Below, one piece after another: positions 1 to 7,848 of a stretch of 10,509 nt of DNA. The position numbers and the translations under genes are program-made. How positions within the stretch are numbered: the first letter of the stretch is position 1; each line of letters opens with the position of its first letter. Origin of the DNA: Campylobacteraceae bacterium (GTDB taxonomy: Bacteria > Campylobacterota > Campylobacteria > Campylobacterales > Sulfurospirillaceae). The notes below the pieces were generated by a model, which was given only the letters and a program-made list of their open reading frames with translations, was not told the origin of the DNA and did no database searches. The stretch covers positions 1 to 10,509 of the forward strand of contig JALUMJ010000079.1 in assembly GCA_027040375.1 (NCBI GenBank), given 5' to 3'.

Positions 1-387
1 TATATTTAAAGTGTTAAATTTAAAAGCACTGTATTTTGTGAATCCTATCGCGATTGGTATCAAAGTTTTTATACCATACACAAATTTTTGAAAAAATATG
101 ATTTTATCTCCGTACTTTTTCATTAAGATATGACTGAGTGCCAACTTTCTTCTGTGTTTTTTAAGATAGGGCATCATTTGTTGTTTATTGTATCTACTAA
201 GATAAAAAAGTAGCGAGTCCCCGATAGTATTTGCTGTAAATGCTACGAGTATAGAGACGGTTAAATCCATCTGTCCAGAGTATGAAAGAACGCCAGCTGC
301 TATGAGAGCGACCATGCCGCCTCCGAGTGAGTAAATAAATAGGATTATATATCCATAAGTCGATAGTGAGTTTAAAATATCTTGCAA
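1..387 (-). CDS. DedA-family (VTT domain) membrane protein, C-terminus cut by window edge
   Basis: The leftward frame is open from base 387 to the window edge and gives 129 residues. It begins with a hydrophobic segment (YGYIILFIYSLGGG), continues with a second hydrophobic stretch (MVALIAAGVLSYSG, TVSILVAFTANTIGDSLLFY), and then a basic stretch PYLKKHRRK. Next comes KFVYGIKTLIPIAIG, which resembles the conserved F.R-hairpin/glycine region of DedA/VTT proteins. Known members move polyprenyl-phosphate or other lipids between leaflets or support proton-dependent membrane homeostasis; the substrate here cannot be told. I chose the TTG start at 387-385 because AAAGGA lies 5 bases upstream and the first in-frame ATG (315) would remove the first membrane segment. 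It starts 1 base after the SYLF stop codon, so it is the last visible gene of the leftward operon. The rest of the protein lies outside the window. Confidence 0.85.
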   Translation of the reverse strand, partial: MQDILNSLSTYGYIILFIYSLGGGMVALIAAGVLSYSGQMDLTVSILVAFTANTIGDSLLFYLSRYNKQQMMPYLKKHRRKLALSHILMKKYGDKIIFFQKFVYGIKTLIPIAIGFTKYSAFKFNTLNI

Positions 388-388
388 A

Positions 389-1051
389 TTATTCCTTTAT
401 TTGGTTTATGACTTTGAAAAATTCTTTGCTTGAGTAAGAATCTTGTCTATTTTTCAGATTTACTATCGATTTGGCTCTAGCACCATTGCCATAATATTCT
501 ATATTTTTAGCGTTATCCTGACTTATTACTGCACCTTTTAGTGAAACTCCTAGAAAAAGTCCTTCTGATTTTCTATATGAAAAAACTTCGGCACTCAAGT
601 CAATTTTGCTGCTTTTTTCATATGTTTTAGCTAGTGGTCCAGCGGATATAGAGGCATCTACACCCATGGTAATGCTTTTACCTAAAAGAGAATTTACACT
701 TTTTTGGCTGTTAAATATAAGCACGATGGAATTTATATCAAAGCCAAATTGCCACCCAAAACTACCACCAGTAAATTTTATAAAAAATGGGCTACTCCAT
801 GAGCCATCAAATTTTTTAATACTAGCTACTCCTTCGCCATATTCACCGCCAACAAAAAAACCTACTCTTTTTGTATCTGGCACAATAACAATAGCCAAAG
901 ATTTTGCAAGTATTGATTTTGGTATTTTGTTTTCAGTTCTTATCATGTCTTTTAAAATATTTGCACTATCAAGTAGTGTTTCACTAGCCCCTGCTAGACA
1001 AATATTTGTAAAAAGCAGACTAAATGCCAATGCCAATATGATTTTTTTCAT
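389..1051 (-). CDS. Secreted SYLF-domain (Ysc84/DUF500) lipid-binding-type protein
   Basis: This is a 220-residue protein. Residues 1-20 form a signal peptide (KK, then a hydrophobic run ending CLA); cleavage is likely after A20 or A22. The cysteine at 18 does not sit in a lipobox, so a soluble periplasmic or membrane-associated protein is expected. The rest is one SYLF domain. Its typical pieces are the helix ESETLLDSANILKDM-like region near 24-36, IPKSILAKSLAIVIVP at 43-58, the glycine-rich FFVGGEYGEGV at 65-75, GWQFGFDINSIVLIF at 99-113, the ITMGVDASISAGP segment at 127-139, and YGNGARAKSIV near the C-terminus. Eukaryotic SYLF proteins bind phosphoinositides; bacterial roles are poorly known. 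The start is ATG 1051, with AAGGAG six bases upstream; a longer in-frame start at 1090 lies inside the ABC gene and would bury the signal peptide. It lies 1 base behind the ABC exporter and 1 base ahead of the DedA gene, so all three are probably co-transcribed. Confidence 0.88.
   Translation of the reverse strand: MKKIILALAFSLLFTNICLAGASETLLDSANILKDMIRTENKIPKSILAKSLAIVIVPDTKRVGFFVGGEYGEGVASIKKFDGSWSSPFFIKFTGGSFGWQFGFDINSIVLIFNSQKSVNSLLGKSITMGVDASISAGPLAKTYEKSSKIDLSAEVFSYRKSEGLFLGVSLKGAVISQDNAKNIEYYGNGARAKSIVNLKNRQDSYSSKEFFKVINQIKE
393..398 (-). promoter_or_regulatory. Ribosome binding site of the DedA gene (supports TTG start)
   Basis: The leftward strand reads AAAGGA, five bases ahead of TTG at 387-385. 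The site lies inside the last codons of the SYLF gene. It is the main evidence for a TTG rather than an ATG start of the DedA gene. Confidence 0.7.
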
Positions 1052-1052
1052 G

Positions 1053-2816
1053 CTATACTCCTTGTGTATAATTATAAAATGTACCCTCAAGACTCATAAG
1101 TTCATCATGAGTTCCCTCTTCTTCTATCGCTCCATTGTCTAGCACATAGATATAATCTGCTTTTCTTATGGTGCTTAATCTGTGTGCTATTATAATCGTT
1201 GTTTTATCCTCTAAGAAGGTATTTAGGGATTCAAAAAGTTGATTTTCCGTATGTACATCCAAAGCCGATGTTGATTCGTCTAAAATAACAATATTTGAAT
1301 TTTGAACTATCATTCTAGCGATTGAAAGCCTTTGTCTTTGGCCACCAGAGAGTTTTATACCATTTCTTCCTACTTGTGTATCTAAACCATCTTCTAAACC
1401 ATCTAAAAAATCGCCTAATTGCGCAATTTCTAGTGCTTTGTATAGTTCAGTGTCGCTTACATATAAGCCAAAAGTTAAGTTCTCTCTTATGGTGCTATTG
1501 AACATTTGAGGATTTTGTAACACTAGATACACATGCTCTCTCACGACATCTAAACCTATATCTTTTATCGAGCAATCATCATAAAAAATATCGCCTTTAC
1601 TAAAACTATACAGCCCAACCAAAAGATTCGCAAGTGTTGTTTTTCCACTTCCACTTGCGCCTACTATGGCTATCTTGCTTCCTTTTTTAATGTTGATATT
1701 TATATTTTCCAATATATTTTTACCATTATCATAAGCAAAACTGAGATTTTTTACCTCTATTTTATTTGTATATTTTTCTCTAAAAGGGTTACACATGTGC
1801 TTGTATCTCGGTTCCTCTTTTAGTGCAAATATAGAATTTATTCTAGCTAACGATTTTTTTGCATTTTGGTAAGCATACTGCATGTTTAATATATCTTGGA
1901 TAGGAGTCATCATAACCCAAAGATATCCAAAAATACCAAACATCAAACCAATAGAAAGATCAGAGTAAGCAACAACCAAGATACTAGCGGCTCTAAATAT
2001 CTCAAACCCAGAGAGAAGAATTAAAAATGACAATCTATTGGCACCATCACTTTTATATGCAAATTCTATAGATTTATCTTTTATATCTCTTGCACCATTT
2101 ATCACTCTTGAAAAAAAGTTTTTATCTTGATTTGCTGATCTTATCTGCGCAAAAAGCTCAAGCGTCTCGTTTAGAGATTCTTGAAATACTTCAAAAGCTT
2201 TATTTTGATTTTTCTTTAACATGGAGACTTTTTTTGCAATTTTTGTGGTTATTATAATAACAAAAGGATTTAAAATCAGGATAAAAAGAGCCAATTGCCA
2301 GTGTATTAAGAGTAAAACTACTCCAACCCCTATAATCGTCAAGATTGATATAATTAATCTGCTTACAAAGGAGCCTAGAAAATTTTCAATAGTATCTACA
2401 TCCACAACTAGCAAAGAAGCACTTCTTCCAGAGCCGAAAAATTCCAACTCATTTATGGCAACTTTACTCAAATGCAAAAGCAAATCTTTTCTCAGTTTGA
2501 AAGAGATATTTTTAGAAACTATAGTAAATAGTTTTGTTTGGAAATAGTTTAATATAAAAAATATGCCCCTTAAGGCAATAACCAAAACAAGCATGATGCC
2601 AACATAAACATAAGGTTTTGAAGGTCCATGCAAAAGTACATCTATCGTGTTTGTAACAATTCCTGGTTTTTTAAGCAGAACTTCATCAACCAAAACGGGC
2701 ATGATAAGTGGGGCTGGAGTGCTAACTATAACTGCTAAGAGAGCCAATATATTCGCCAATATCAGCTCTTTTTTGTATTTTTTAGCTTCAGTGAAAAAAG
2801 TTTTAAAGTTATACAT
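1053..2816 (-). CDS. ABC exporter half-transporter (fused membrane and ATPase domains, MsbA-like architecture)
   Basis: This 587-residue protein has the usual length of a type I exporter half-transporter that works as a dimer in the inner membrane. The membrane domain spans roughly residues 15-310, with hydrophobic segments near 17-43, 70-92, 152-171, 174-192, 263-284 and 287-303. The ATPase domain has Walker A GASGSGKT (386-393), Q-loop Q434, signature LSGGQ (489-493), Walker B IVILDE (509-514), D-loop SALD (517-520) and switch H545. All catalytic residues are intact, including E514. An in-frame TAA directly precedes the ATG at 2816, so no longer start is possible. There is no well-placed Shine-Dalgarno: the purine-rich AGAGGA is 13 bases away and overlaps a small hairpin. 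It follows rny by 29 bases and precedes the SYLF gene by 1 base. The substrate is unknown; lipid, lipid-linked glycan, peptide or drug are all possible, and the neighbours SYLF and DedA make a lipid substrate the mild favourite. Confidence 0.92.
   Translation of the reverse strand: MYNFKTFFTEAKKYKKELILANILALLAVIVSTPAPLIMPVLVDEVLLKKPGIVTNTIDVLLHGPSKPYVYVGIMLVLVIALRGIFFILNYFQTKLFTIVSKNISFKLRKDLLLHLSKVAINELEFFGSGRSASLLVVDVDTIENFLGSFVSRLIISILTIIGVGVVLLLIHWQLALFILILNPFVIIITTKIAKKVSMLKKNQNKAFEVFQESLNETLELFAQIRSANQDKNFFSRVINGARDIKDKSIEFAYKSDGANRLSFLILLSGFEIFRAASILVVAYSDLSIGLMFGIFGYLWVMMTPIQDILNMQYAYQNAKKSLARINSIFALKEEPRYKHMCNPFREKYTNKIEVKNLSFAYDNGKNILENININIKKGSKIAIVGASGSGKTTLANLLVGLYSFSKGDIFYDDCSIKDIGLDVVREHVYLVLQNPQMFNSTIRENLTFGLYVSDTELYKALEIAQLGDFLDGLEDGLDTQVGRNGIKLSGGQRQRLSIARMIVQNSNIVILDESTSALDVHTENQLFESLNTFLEDKTTIIIAHRLSTIRKADYIYVLDNGAIEEEGTHDELMSLEGTFYNYTQGV
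1058..1063 (-). promoter_or_regulatory. Ribosome binding site of the SYLF gene
   Basis: AAGGAG on the leftward strand lies six bases before ATG 1051 and inside the last codons of the upstream ABC gene. It selects the MKKIILALAF start and puts the signal peptide at the true N-terminus. Confidence 0.8.
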
Positions 2817-2823
2817 TTACTTT

Positions 2824-2845
2824 AAAAAATCCTCTACATGTAAGG
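2824..2845 (-). terminator. Short hairpin plus T-tract between rny and the ABC gene (weak terminator or attenuator)
   Basis: Reading leftward, the bases right after the rny stop are CCTT, loop ACATGTA, GAGG, then A and six T. The stem is only four pairs, one of them G-U, so termination should be partial at best. The seven-base loop is identical to that of the strong terminator at 8807-8835. The 3' arm GAGG is also the only purine-rich stretch ahead of the ABC start at 2816, so the hairpin could affect translation as well as transcription. Confidence 0.4.
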
Positions 2846-4402
2846 TTATCTAGCAAAGTCTATGGAGCGGACTTCTCTTATGACATTAACTTTTATCTCG
2901 CCTGGATATTGTACTTTTTCTTCTATCTCTTTTGCTATCTCTTTTGCTAAAAGTACGGCTTCATCGTCATTTATGAGTTTTGCATTCGCTATCACTCTAA
3001 CCTCTCTACCTGCGTTTATAGCGTAAGCTTGTTTGATACCTTCTTTATCAGTTGCTATCTCTTCTATGCTTTTTACTCTTTTTAAGAATGCTTCAAGAAC
3101 TTCTCTTCTAGCTCCTGGTCTTGCAGCTGAGAGAGTATCTGCTGCACAAACTGCGGCTGATTCTACTGAGCTTGGCTCTTCATGTCCGTGGTGAGCATAT
3201 ATAGCATTTATCACTACATCGTGTTCTTTATATCTTTTACATATATCAGCACCCAAATCGACATGGCTTCCTGGGAAGTCATGAGTCAGTGCTTTTCCTA
3301 TATCGTGAAGTATTCCAGCGCGTCTAGCAAGCATCTCATCTCCACCACACTCAGCAGCTATGATGCCTGCTAGGTGAGCCACTTCAAGTGAATGTCCAAG
3401 AGCGTTTTGTCCATAACTTGCACGAAATTTTAATCTTCCGATGAGCTTAACGATTTCAGGGTGAACTTTAGTTAAGCCAAGGTCCATAAGTATATTTTCA
3501 CCCTCTTTTATAAGCCCTTTATCAAATTCTTCTTTTGTTTTTTCATAGATTGATTCTATCCTTGCAGGTTGAATTCTGCCGTCTTCAACTAGAAGTTCTA
3601 TGACTTTAGTAGCAACTGCTCTTCTATAAAGATTAAAGCTACTTAAAATGATAGCATTTGGAGTATCGTCTATTATGATATCAACTCCTAAAAGCATCTC
3701 AAGAGTTTTTATATTTCTGCCTTCTTTACCAATGATTCTACCTTTTAGCTCATCATTTTTGATATTTACAACATTTATAAGTCTCTCAGCAGCAAATTCA
3801 CCAGCAAACCTAGATGTTGCTTGAGCTAATATATAATTTACTCTTCTTCTTATATCTTGTTTTGCTTCTTCTTCGTATTTTCTTACCATGTGAGCTATAT
3901 CCGTACGAGATTTTTCTTCTACTTTTTTAAGTATGATGTCTTTAGCTTCACTTTCAGTAAGTCCAGCTGATTTCTCAAGCACATTTATAGCTTCTTGTAC
4001 TCTTGTAAAATACTCTTTTTTTAAGTTAGTACCTTCTGCAAATAGTTCTTTTGCTTCTTTTTGGATATTGCCAAGTTCGCTTTTTTCTTTGTTTATCTTT
4101 TTAAGTTCTTCTTTATAATGCTCTTCTTGCTTTTCTATTTCAATCATCTTTTCGGAGTGGTCTTTTTTGAGGTTTAAAAGTTTCTCTTCATACTTTTGCC
4201 TAGCCCCAAACTCTGCTTCTTTTACTTTAATACTGCTATTTTTGAGTATCAATTCCGCTTCATGCTCGATTGCTTTGGCTTTCGCTTTGGCTTGTTCTAC
4301 ATGTACTTCATAATTTGCCGCATCCATTTTTTTGGCAACAAGAAATCCTATGCCAGCGCCTACTATAGCACTAGCTCCAACTACCGCTGATTCTAATATC
4401 AT
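2846..4402 (-). CDS. rny: Ribonuclease Y (membrane-anchored endoribonuclease)
   Basis: RNase Y is a membrane-tethered endonuclease that starts mRNA decay. This 518-residue protein matches the usual length of about 520. Residues 3-23 form an N-terminal membrane helix (ESAVVGASAIVGAGIGFLV). Residues 30-165 are a long Lys/Glu/Ala-rich coiled coil. The KH domain around 215-275 carries the GKEG loop (225-228) in GRIIGKEGRN. The HD domain around 330-430 carries H337 in GHSLEVAHLAG, the metal-binding pair H366-D367 in HDIGK, and HHGHEEP at 404-410. The C-terminus GEIKVNVIREVRSIDFAR is also typical. Start ATG 4402 places the membrane helix at the N-terminus and has GAGGGAAG just upstream; the in-frame Met at 4492 lies within the upstream gene and would add 30 unrelated residues. 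The ATG overlaps the stop of the 5-FCL gene as ATGA, which suggests coupled translation. Confidence 0.97.
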   Translation of the reverse strand: MILESAVVGASAIVGAGIGFLVAKKMDAANYEVHVEQAKAKAKAIEHEAELILKNSSIKVKEAEFGARQKYEEKLLNLKKDHSEKMIEIEKQEEHYKEELKKINKEKSELGNIQKEAKELFAEGTNLKKEYFTRVQEAINVLEKSAGLTESEAKDIILKKVEEKSRTDIAHMVRKYEEEAKQDIRRRVNYILAQATSRFAGEFAAERLINVVNIKNDELKGRIIGKEGRNIKTLEMLLGVDIIIDDTPNAIILSSFNLYRRAVATKVIELLVEDGRIQPARIESIYEKTKEEFDKGLIKEGENILMDLGLTKVHPEIVKLIGRLKFRASYGQNALGHSLEVAHLAGIIAAECGGDEMLARRAGILHDIGKALTHDFPGSHVDLGADICKRYKEHDVVINAIYAHHGHEEPSSVESAAVCAADTLSAARPGARREVLEAFLKRVKSIEEIATDKEGIKQAYAINAGREVRVIANAKLINDDEAVLLAKEIAKEIEEKVQYPGEIKVNVIREVRSIDFAR

Positions 4403-4965
4403 CTCTTCCCTCTTTTTATCGTAATATATGGGGTAATATAAATATCTGCTTGTATGTCGTGAGCAACGCCAACCAATGAAGGTGTAAAACACTCAATCAA
4501 CTCTACAAATGCTATGTTTGGTTTATATGACAGGGATTCAAAAAATCTATCATACATCCCTTTACCAAAACCAATTCTTCTAAATGCTCCATCAACCCCA
4601 AGTACTGGAACAATCGCTAAATCTATCCTACCTGTCTTTGCAAAAGAATTTTTTGGCTCAAATATACCAAACCTTCTTCTACTAAGTGGCAATCTAAATT
4701 TTACCATTTTAAAGCTGACACCTTCCATAAATGGCACAAAGATGTTGTAATTGCTGTTACTTCTTAGCTTTTTGAGCAATTTATACACATCAATTTCTTG
4801 CTGCATGGGTAGGTAAAAAAGAATATTTTTTGCCTTGGTTTTTTCTATTAGTTTTTCTATCTTTTTACAAACTAAAATATCTCTTTTTATTTTGTTCTGC
4901 CTTGTGGCTTTTTTTATTTTTTGTTTACATATTTTTCTGAAAGTATCTTTATTTTTAAATTTCAT
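4399..4965 (-). CDS. 5-formyltetrahydrofolate cyclo-ligase (5,10-methenyltetrahydrofolate synthetase)
   Basis: This cytoplasmic enzyme converts 5-formyltetrahydrofolate and ATP to 5,10-methenyltetrahydrofolate, returning an inhibitory folate to the one-carbon pool. The protein has 188 residues, normal for the family (E. coli YgfA type). Visible motifs are a basic N-terminal helix (KKIKKATRQ-like, residues 13-24), YLPMQQEID at 51-59 of the substrate site, RRRFGIFEP around 97-104, PVLGVDGAFRR at 120-130 and the ATP/phosphate-binding GFGKGMYDR at 132-140. A basic N-terminus rich in Lys is unremarkable for this genome. Start ATG 4965 has only a weak AAGA six bases ahead, but no better start exists. 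It is the first gene of the leftward operon, divergent from the thioredoxin lipoprotein gene, and its stop overlaps the rny start by four bases. Confidence 0.93.
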   Translation of the reverse strand: MKFKNKDTFRKICKQKIKKATRQNKIKRDILVCKKIEKLIEKTKAKNILFYLPMQQEIDVYKLLKKLRSNSNYNIFVPFMEGVSFKMVKFRLPLSRRRFGIFEPKNSFAKTGRIDLAIVPVLGVDGAFRRIGFGKGMYDRFFESLSYKPNIAFVELIECFTPSLVGVAHDIQADIYITPYITIKRGKR

Positions 4966-4984
4966 ATTTCATCTTTTAAGGAAT

Positions 4985-5014
4985 TTTCTTCTATAATACT
5001 ACTCTTATTATAAT
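4985..5014. promoter_or_regulatory. Divergent promoter region for the 5-FCL and thioredoxin operons
   Basis: The 65-base gap between two divergent start codons (4965 and 5031) holds back-to-back -10-like boxes. Rightward TATAAT occurs at 4992-4997 and again at 5009-5014; the first is preferred because the second would start transcription within the ribosome binding site AAGG at 5018-5021. Leftward TATAAT occurs at 5012-5007. No clear -35 is seen, but T-rich sequence lies upstream, as is usual for the main sigma factor of Campylobacterota. Because the boxes overlap in space, the two operons may compete for polymerase. Confidence 0.6.
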
Positions 5015-5030
5015 AAAAAGGTTTTGATGG

Positions 5031-5600
5031 ATGAAAAAAGTTATATATATATTGCTCATAGCTACTTCTTTGCTTATAACAGCATGCTCAAATAGTTCTG
5101 ATAAAAAGAGTAATGACAAAAAGCAAATAACAACAAAAAAAGAGACTCTTGACATTAAAAGTAATGATATTTTATTAAAAGATACGGAAGGAAATATCAT
5201 CACAGCAACTAAAACAGATAAAGGATACACTTTTTCAAATGCAAAAGGTAAGATCGTCCTTATAAGTTTTTTTGCAACTTGGTGTCCACCTTGTAGAGCG
5301 GAGATTCCTCATCTAAATAATCTCCAAGAAAAGTATAAAGGTAAACTATCTATTATAGGTATTTTGCTTGAAGAAAATAAAGATAATGACGAGGTGAAAA
5401 AGTTTATAAACTATCACGCGATAAATTACACCATAAGCAATTGTGCTGGAAACCAAAAATTAGCTGGTGCTGTTGGAGGAGTGAGAAATATTCCTTATAT
5501 GATAATGTATGGAAAAGATGGTCACTATATCACTAACTATTTAGGTGCAGTGCCAGAAGAGATGATTGATTCTGATATAGAGTCTGCATTAAAAAAATGA
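5031..5600 (+). CDS. TlpA-like thioredoxin-fold lipoprotein
   Basis: This is a 189-residue protein exported as a lipoprotein. The signal sequence (residues 1-18) ends in the lipobox LITAC, so C19 would be lipidated. A polar Lys/Asp/Ser/Asn linker (20-45) follows, then a thioredoxin fold. The active site WCPPC has redox cysteines C85 and C88 after the FFATWCPP strand-turn. [13 protein letters not shown] segment near 147-158 holds the cis-proline expected in thioredoxin folds. Proteins of this kind reduce periplasmic disulfides, often for cytochrome c maturation, but no cytochrome biogenesis gene is adjacent here. Start ATG 5031 gives an intact signal sequence; AAGG lies 9 bases upstream, a little far. 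An ATG at 5027 is out of frame. The stop overlaps the ftsY start as ATGA, so the two are probably translationally coupled. Confidence 0.93.
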   Translation: MKKVIYILLIATSLLITACSNSSDKKSNDKKQITTKKETLDIKSNDILLKDTEGNIITATKTDKGYTFSNAKGKIVLISFFATWCPPCRAEIPHLNNLQEKYKGKLSIIGILLEENKDNDEVKKFINYHAINYTISNCAGNQKLAGAVGGVRNIPYMIMYGKDGHYITNYLGAVPEEMIDSDIESALKK

Positions 5601-6487
5601 TTGGATTTTTTAAAAAAGGGCTTAGTAAAACTTTAGATGTTATAAAAGAAGTTTTACCCGAAAAAGTACAGAAAATACAAAAAGAAATCTTAGAAGAGAT
5701 TTTGATAGAATCAGATGTGCCTTATGAATTGGTTGAAGAGATAATTTACTATCTTCCCCCTCAAGACGCAGTAGAAGAAAAAGATGTCAAAAGAGTTTTA
5801 AAGTCATATTTTATATATGATGTACAGACGAAAGAAATCCCACCTAAGCCTTTTGTTGAGTTGGTTATAGGCGTTAATGGCGCTGGAAAAACTACTACTA
5901 TAGCAAAACTCGCAAATAACTATAAAAAAGAGGGCAAAAAAGTTTTACTAGGTGCTTCAGATACTTTTCGTGCAGCTGCTATCGAACAGCTCACTAGATG
6001 GGCAGAAAAACTAGGCATCCCGATAGTATCTACCAAACAAGGACATGATCCCTCAGCTGTTGCCTTTGATGCTATTAGCTCTGGTAATGCAAAAGGCATG
6101 GATCATGTTATCATAGATACAGCAGGAAGATTGCATAATCAAACAAATCTCTCAAATGAGTTAAAAAAGATAGTGCGAATTTGTGATAAAGCAAAAAGCG
6201 GAGCGCCAAATCGAAAAATACTCGTACTAGACGGAACGCAGGGAAGCTCAGCCATAAACCAAGCAAAAGCTTTCAATGAAATAGTTGGAGTTGATGCTGT
6301 GATAATCACCAAACTTGATGGTACAGCTAAAGGTGGGGCGCTATTTGCAATCGCCAAAGAGTTAAAACTTCCTATCATATATATCGGAGTTGGGGAAAGC
6401 ATGGATGACCTTATCGCTTTTGACGCAGATGAGTATATAGATACAATTTTAAGCTCTATATTTGTAAGAGACGATGGCAAAATCTAA
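5597..6487 (+). CDS. ftsY: Signal recognition particle receptor FtsY
   Basis: FtsY is the SRP GTPase receptor that docks ribosome-nascent chain complexes at the inner membrane. The 296-residue protein has an N domain (about 1-80) and a G domain (about 85-290) but almost no acidic A domain; E. coli FtsY has 497 residues. The start [13 protein letters not shown] is a likely amphipathic membrane-binding helix. GTPase motifs are G1 GVNGAGKTT (92-100), G2 DTFRAAA (122-128), G3 DTAGR (174-178), G4 TKLD (238-241), then GTAKGG and IGVGE. One oddity: where FtsY and Ffh usually have D-A-x-T-G-Q-N/D-A, this protein has DGTQGSSA (212-219), lacking the usual Gln and Asn. I think this is shared by other epsilonproteobacteria, from memory. 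The gene overlaps the lipoprotein gene by 4 bases and radA by 14 bases. Confidence 0.97.
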   Translation: MIGFFKKGLSKTLDVIKEVLPEKVQKIQKEILEEILIESDVPYELVEEIIYYLPPQDAVEEKDVKRVLKSYFIYDVQTKEIPPKPFVELVIGVNGAGKTTTIAKLANNYKKEGKKVLLGASDTFRAAAIEQLTRWAEKLGIPIVSTKQGHDPSAVAFDAISSGNAKGMDHVIIDTAGRLHNQTNLSNELKKIVRICDKAKSGAPNRKILVLDGTQGSSAINQAKAFNEIVGVDAVIITKLDGTAKGGALFAIAKELKLPIIYIGVGESMDDLIAFDADEYIDTILSSIFVRDDGKI

Positions 6488-7826
6488 AACTCTGTTTGAG
6501 TGTCAAGCATGTGGGCATCAAAGCAGTAAATGGCTAGGAAAATGTCCAAATTGTGGAGCTTGGGATCAATTTATGGAATTAAATTCCAAACAAATTGAAA
6601 TACTAAAAGAGATAAGTCCTCAAAAAAAGAAAAATTATGTCGGTGCTTTGCCCATAACTAAAATTGAACAAGAAAAAATACAAAGATATTCAACTGAGGA
6701 TGAAGAACTTGATTTGGTTTTGGGTGGTGGTATTGTCACAGGAAGTATGATTTTAGTGGGTGGGAGTCCAGGAGTTGGAAAATCAACCTTGCTTTTGAAA
6801 ATAGCTGGAAATCTAGCACAAAAAGATAAAAAAATTTTATATGTTAGCGCAGAAGAATCAGCTAGTCAGATAAAACTTCGCTCAGATAGATTAGAGAGCA
6901 ATAGCGATAATTTGTATCTTCTCTCAGAAATCAGATTAGATATCATATTTGATGAATTAAATAAACATAATTTTGAAGTTCTTATCGTAGATTCGATTCA
7001 AACCGTATATAGCCAAAATCTAACGGCTGCTCCAGGAAGCGTTTCTCAAGTTCGCGAGATTACATTTGAGCTTATGAGGTATGCTAAAGAAAATGGAGTT
7101 GCTATATTTATAATAGGGCATATAACAAAAGAAGGCTCTATCGCAGGACCTAGAGTGCTTGAACATATGGTTGATACTGTTTTATACTTTGAGGGTGATT
7201 CTTCAAGAGAATTGAGGCTTTTAAGAGGTTTTAAGAACCGTTTTGGCTCTACTAGTGAAGTTGGAATATTTGAGATGACTAAAAAAGGCTTGATGAGTGC
7301 TAAAGATGTATCTAAAAAGTTTTTTACAAGAGGCAAGGCACAATCTGGCTCAGCTACAACAGTAGTTATGGAAGGCTCACGACCTATCATACTTGAAGTC
7401 CAAGCATTAGTAAGTGAAAGTGGATATCCAAACCCAAAAAGAAGTGCTACTGGGTATGAGCTAAATAGACTTACTATGTTATTGGCTTTGTTGGAGCGAA
7501 AACTTGACTTACCATTTAACCAATATGATGTTTTCATAAATATAGCTGGAGGCATCAAGATAAACGAAACAGCGGCAGACTTGGCGATAATAGCTGCTAT
7601 CATAAGTAGCTACAGAGATAGACCGATAAGCAAAGATACCGTATTTTTAGGAGAAGTCAGCTTGATTGGTGACATAAGAGATGTGTTTAGTTTAGATGTA
7701 AGGCTAAAAGAAGCAAAATCACAGCATTTTAAAAAAGCGATAGTCCCAACACTTCCACTTGAAGAATTAAATAGCATAAAATGCTATGCTATTGATGAAG
7801 TTCCAAAACTTATCGAATGGATGTGA
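6474..7826 (+). CDS. radA: DNA repair and recombination protein RadA
   Basis: RadA is a RecA-like ATPase/helicase that promotes branch migration during recombination and, in naturally transformable bacteria, integration of incoming DNA. The protein has 450 residues, normal length. An N-terminal C4 zinc motif has C10, C13, C24 and C27 in the usual CxxCG...GxCPxCxxW pattern. Walker A is [10 protein letters not shown] (96-105), a Walker B-type strand is VLIVDS (169-174), and the RadA-specific KNRFG is at 254-258. The C-terminal Lon-like P-domain (about 280-450) shows the usual [18 protein letters not shown] stretch and [12 protein letters not shown]; the scaffold has no apparent protease catalytic pair. 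Start ATG 6474 lies within the last codons of ftsY in another frame, a 14-base overlap, and puts the zinc finger at the normal distance from the N-terminus. The TGA stop at 7826 is followed by a 77-base gap. Confidence 0.97.
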   Translation: MAKSKTLFECQACGHQSSKWLGKCPNCGAWDQFMELNSKQIEILKEISPQKKKNYVGALPITKIEQEKIQRYSTEDEELDLVLGGGIVTGSMILVGGSPGVGKSTLLLKIAGNLAQKDKKILYVSAEESASQIKLRSDRLESNSDNLYLLSEIRLDIIFDELNKHNFEVLIVDSIQTVYSQNLTAAPGSVSQVREITFELMRYAKENGVAIFIIGHITKEGSIAGPRVLEHMVDTVLYFEGDSSRELRLLRGFKNRFGSTSEVGIFEMTKKGLMSAKDVSKKFFTRGKAQSGSATTVVMEGSRPIILEVQALVSESGYPNPKRSATGYELNRLTMLLALLERKLDLPFNQYDVFINIAGGIKINETAADLAIIAAIISSYRDRPISKDTVFLGEVSLIGDIRDVFSLDVRLKEAKSQHFKKAIVPTLPLEELNSIKCYAIDEVPKLIEWM

Positions 7827-7848
7827 TACTAGTTTTATAAATATTTTA

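Noticed and set aside
1052..1090. Longer N-terminus for the SYLF protein from the Met at 1090
   Set aside because: It overlaps the ABC gene and would place 13 polar residues ahead of the signal peptide; AAGGAG points to ATG 1051.
606..1142. Rightward open frame opposite the SYLF gene and the end of the ABC gene
   Set aside because: It is antisense to two well-supported genes, has no recognisable domain and no ribosome binding site.
4403..4492. Longer N-terminus for RNase Y from the Met at 4492
   Set aside because: It would add 30 residues read out of frame from the 5-FCL gene and bury the N-terminal membrane anchor; ATG 4402 has a good ribosome site and an ATGA overlap.
4991..5230. Leftward open frame across the divergent promoter and the thioredoxin lipoprotein start
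   Set aside because: It is antisense to the lipoprotein signal peptide and its hydrophobic look is just the complement of that region; no ribosome binding site or family match.
7046..7603. Leftward 185-codon open frame inside radA
   Set aside because: It lies wholly antisense to the Lon-like part of radA and shows no family motif; it is a by-product of radA codon use.
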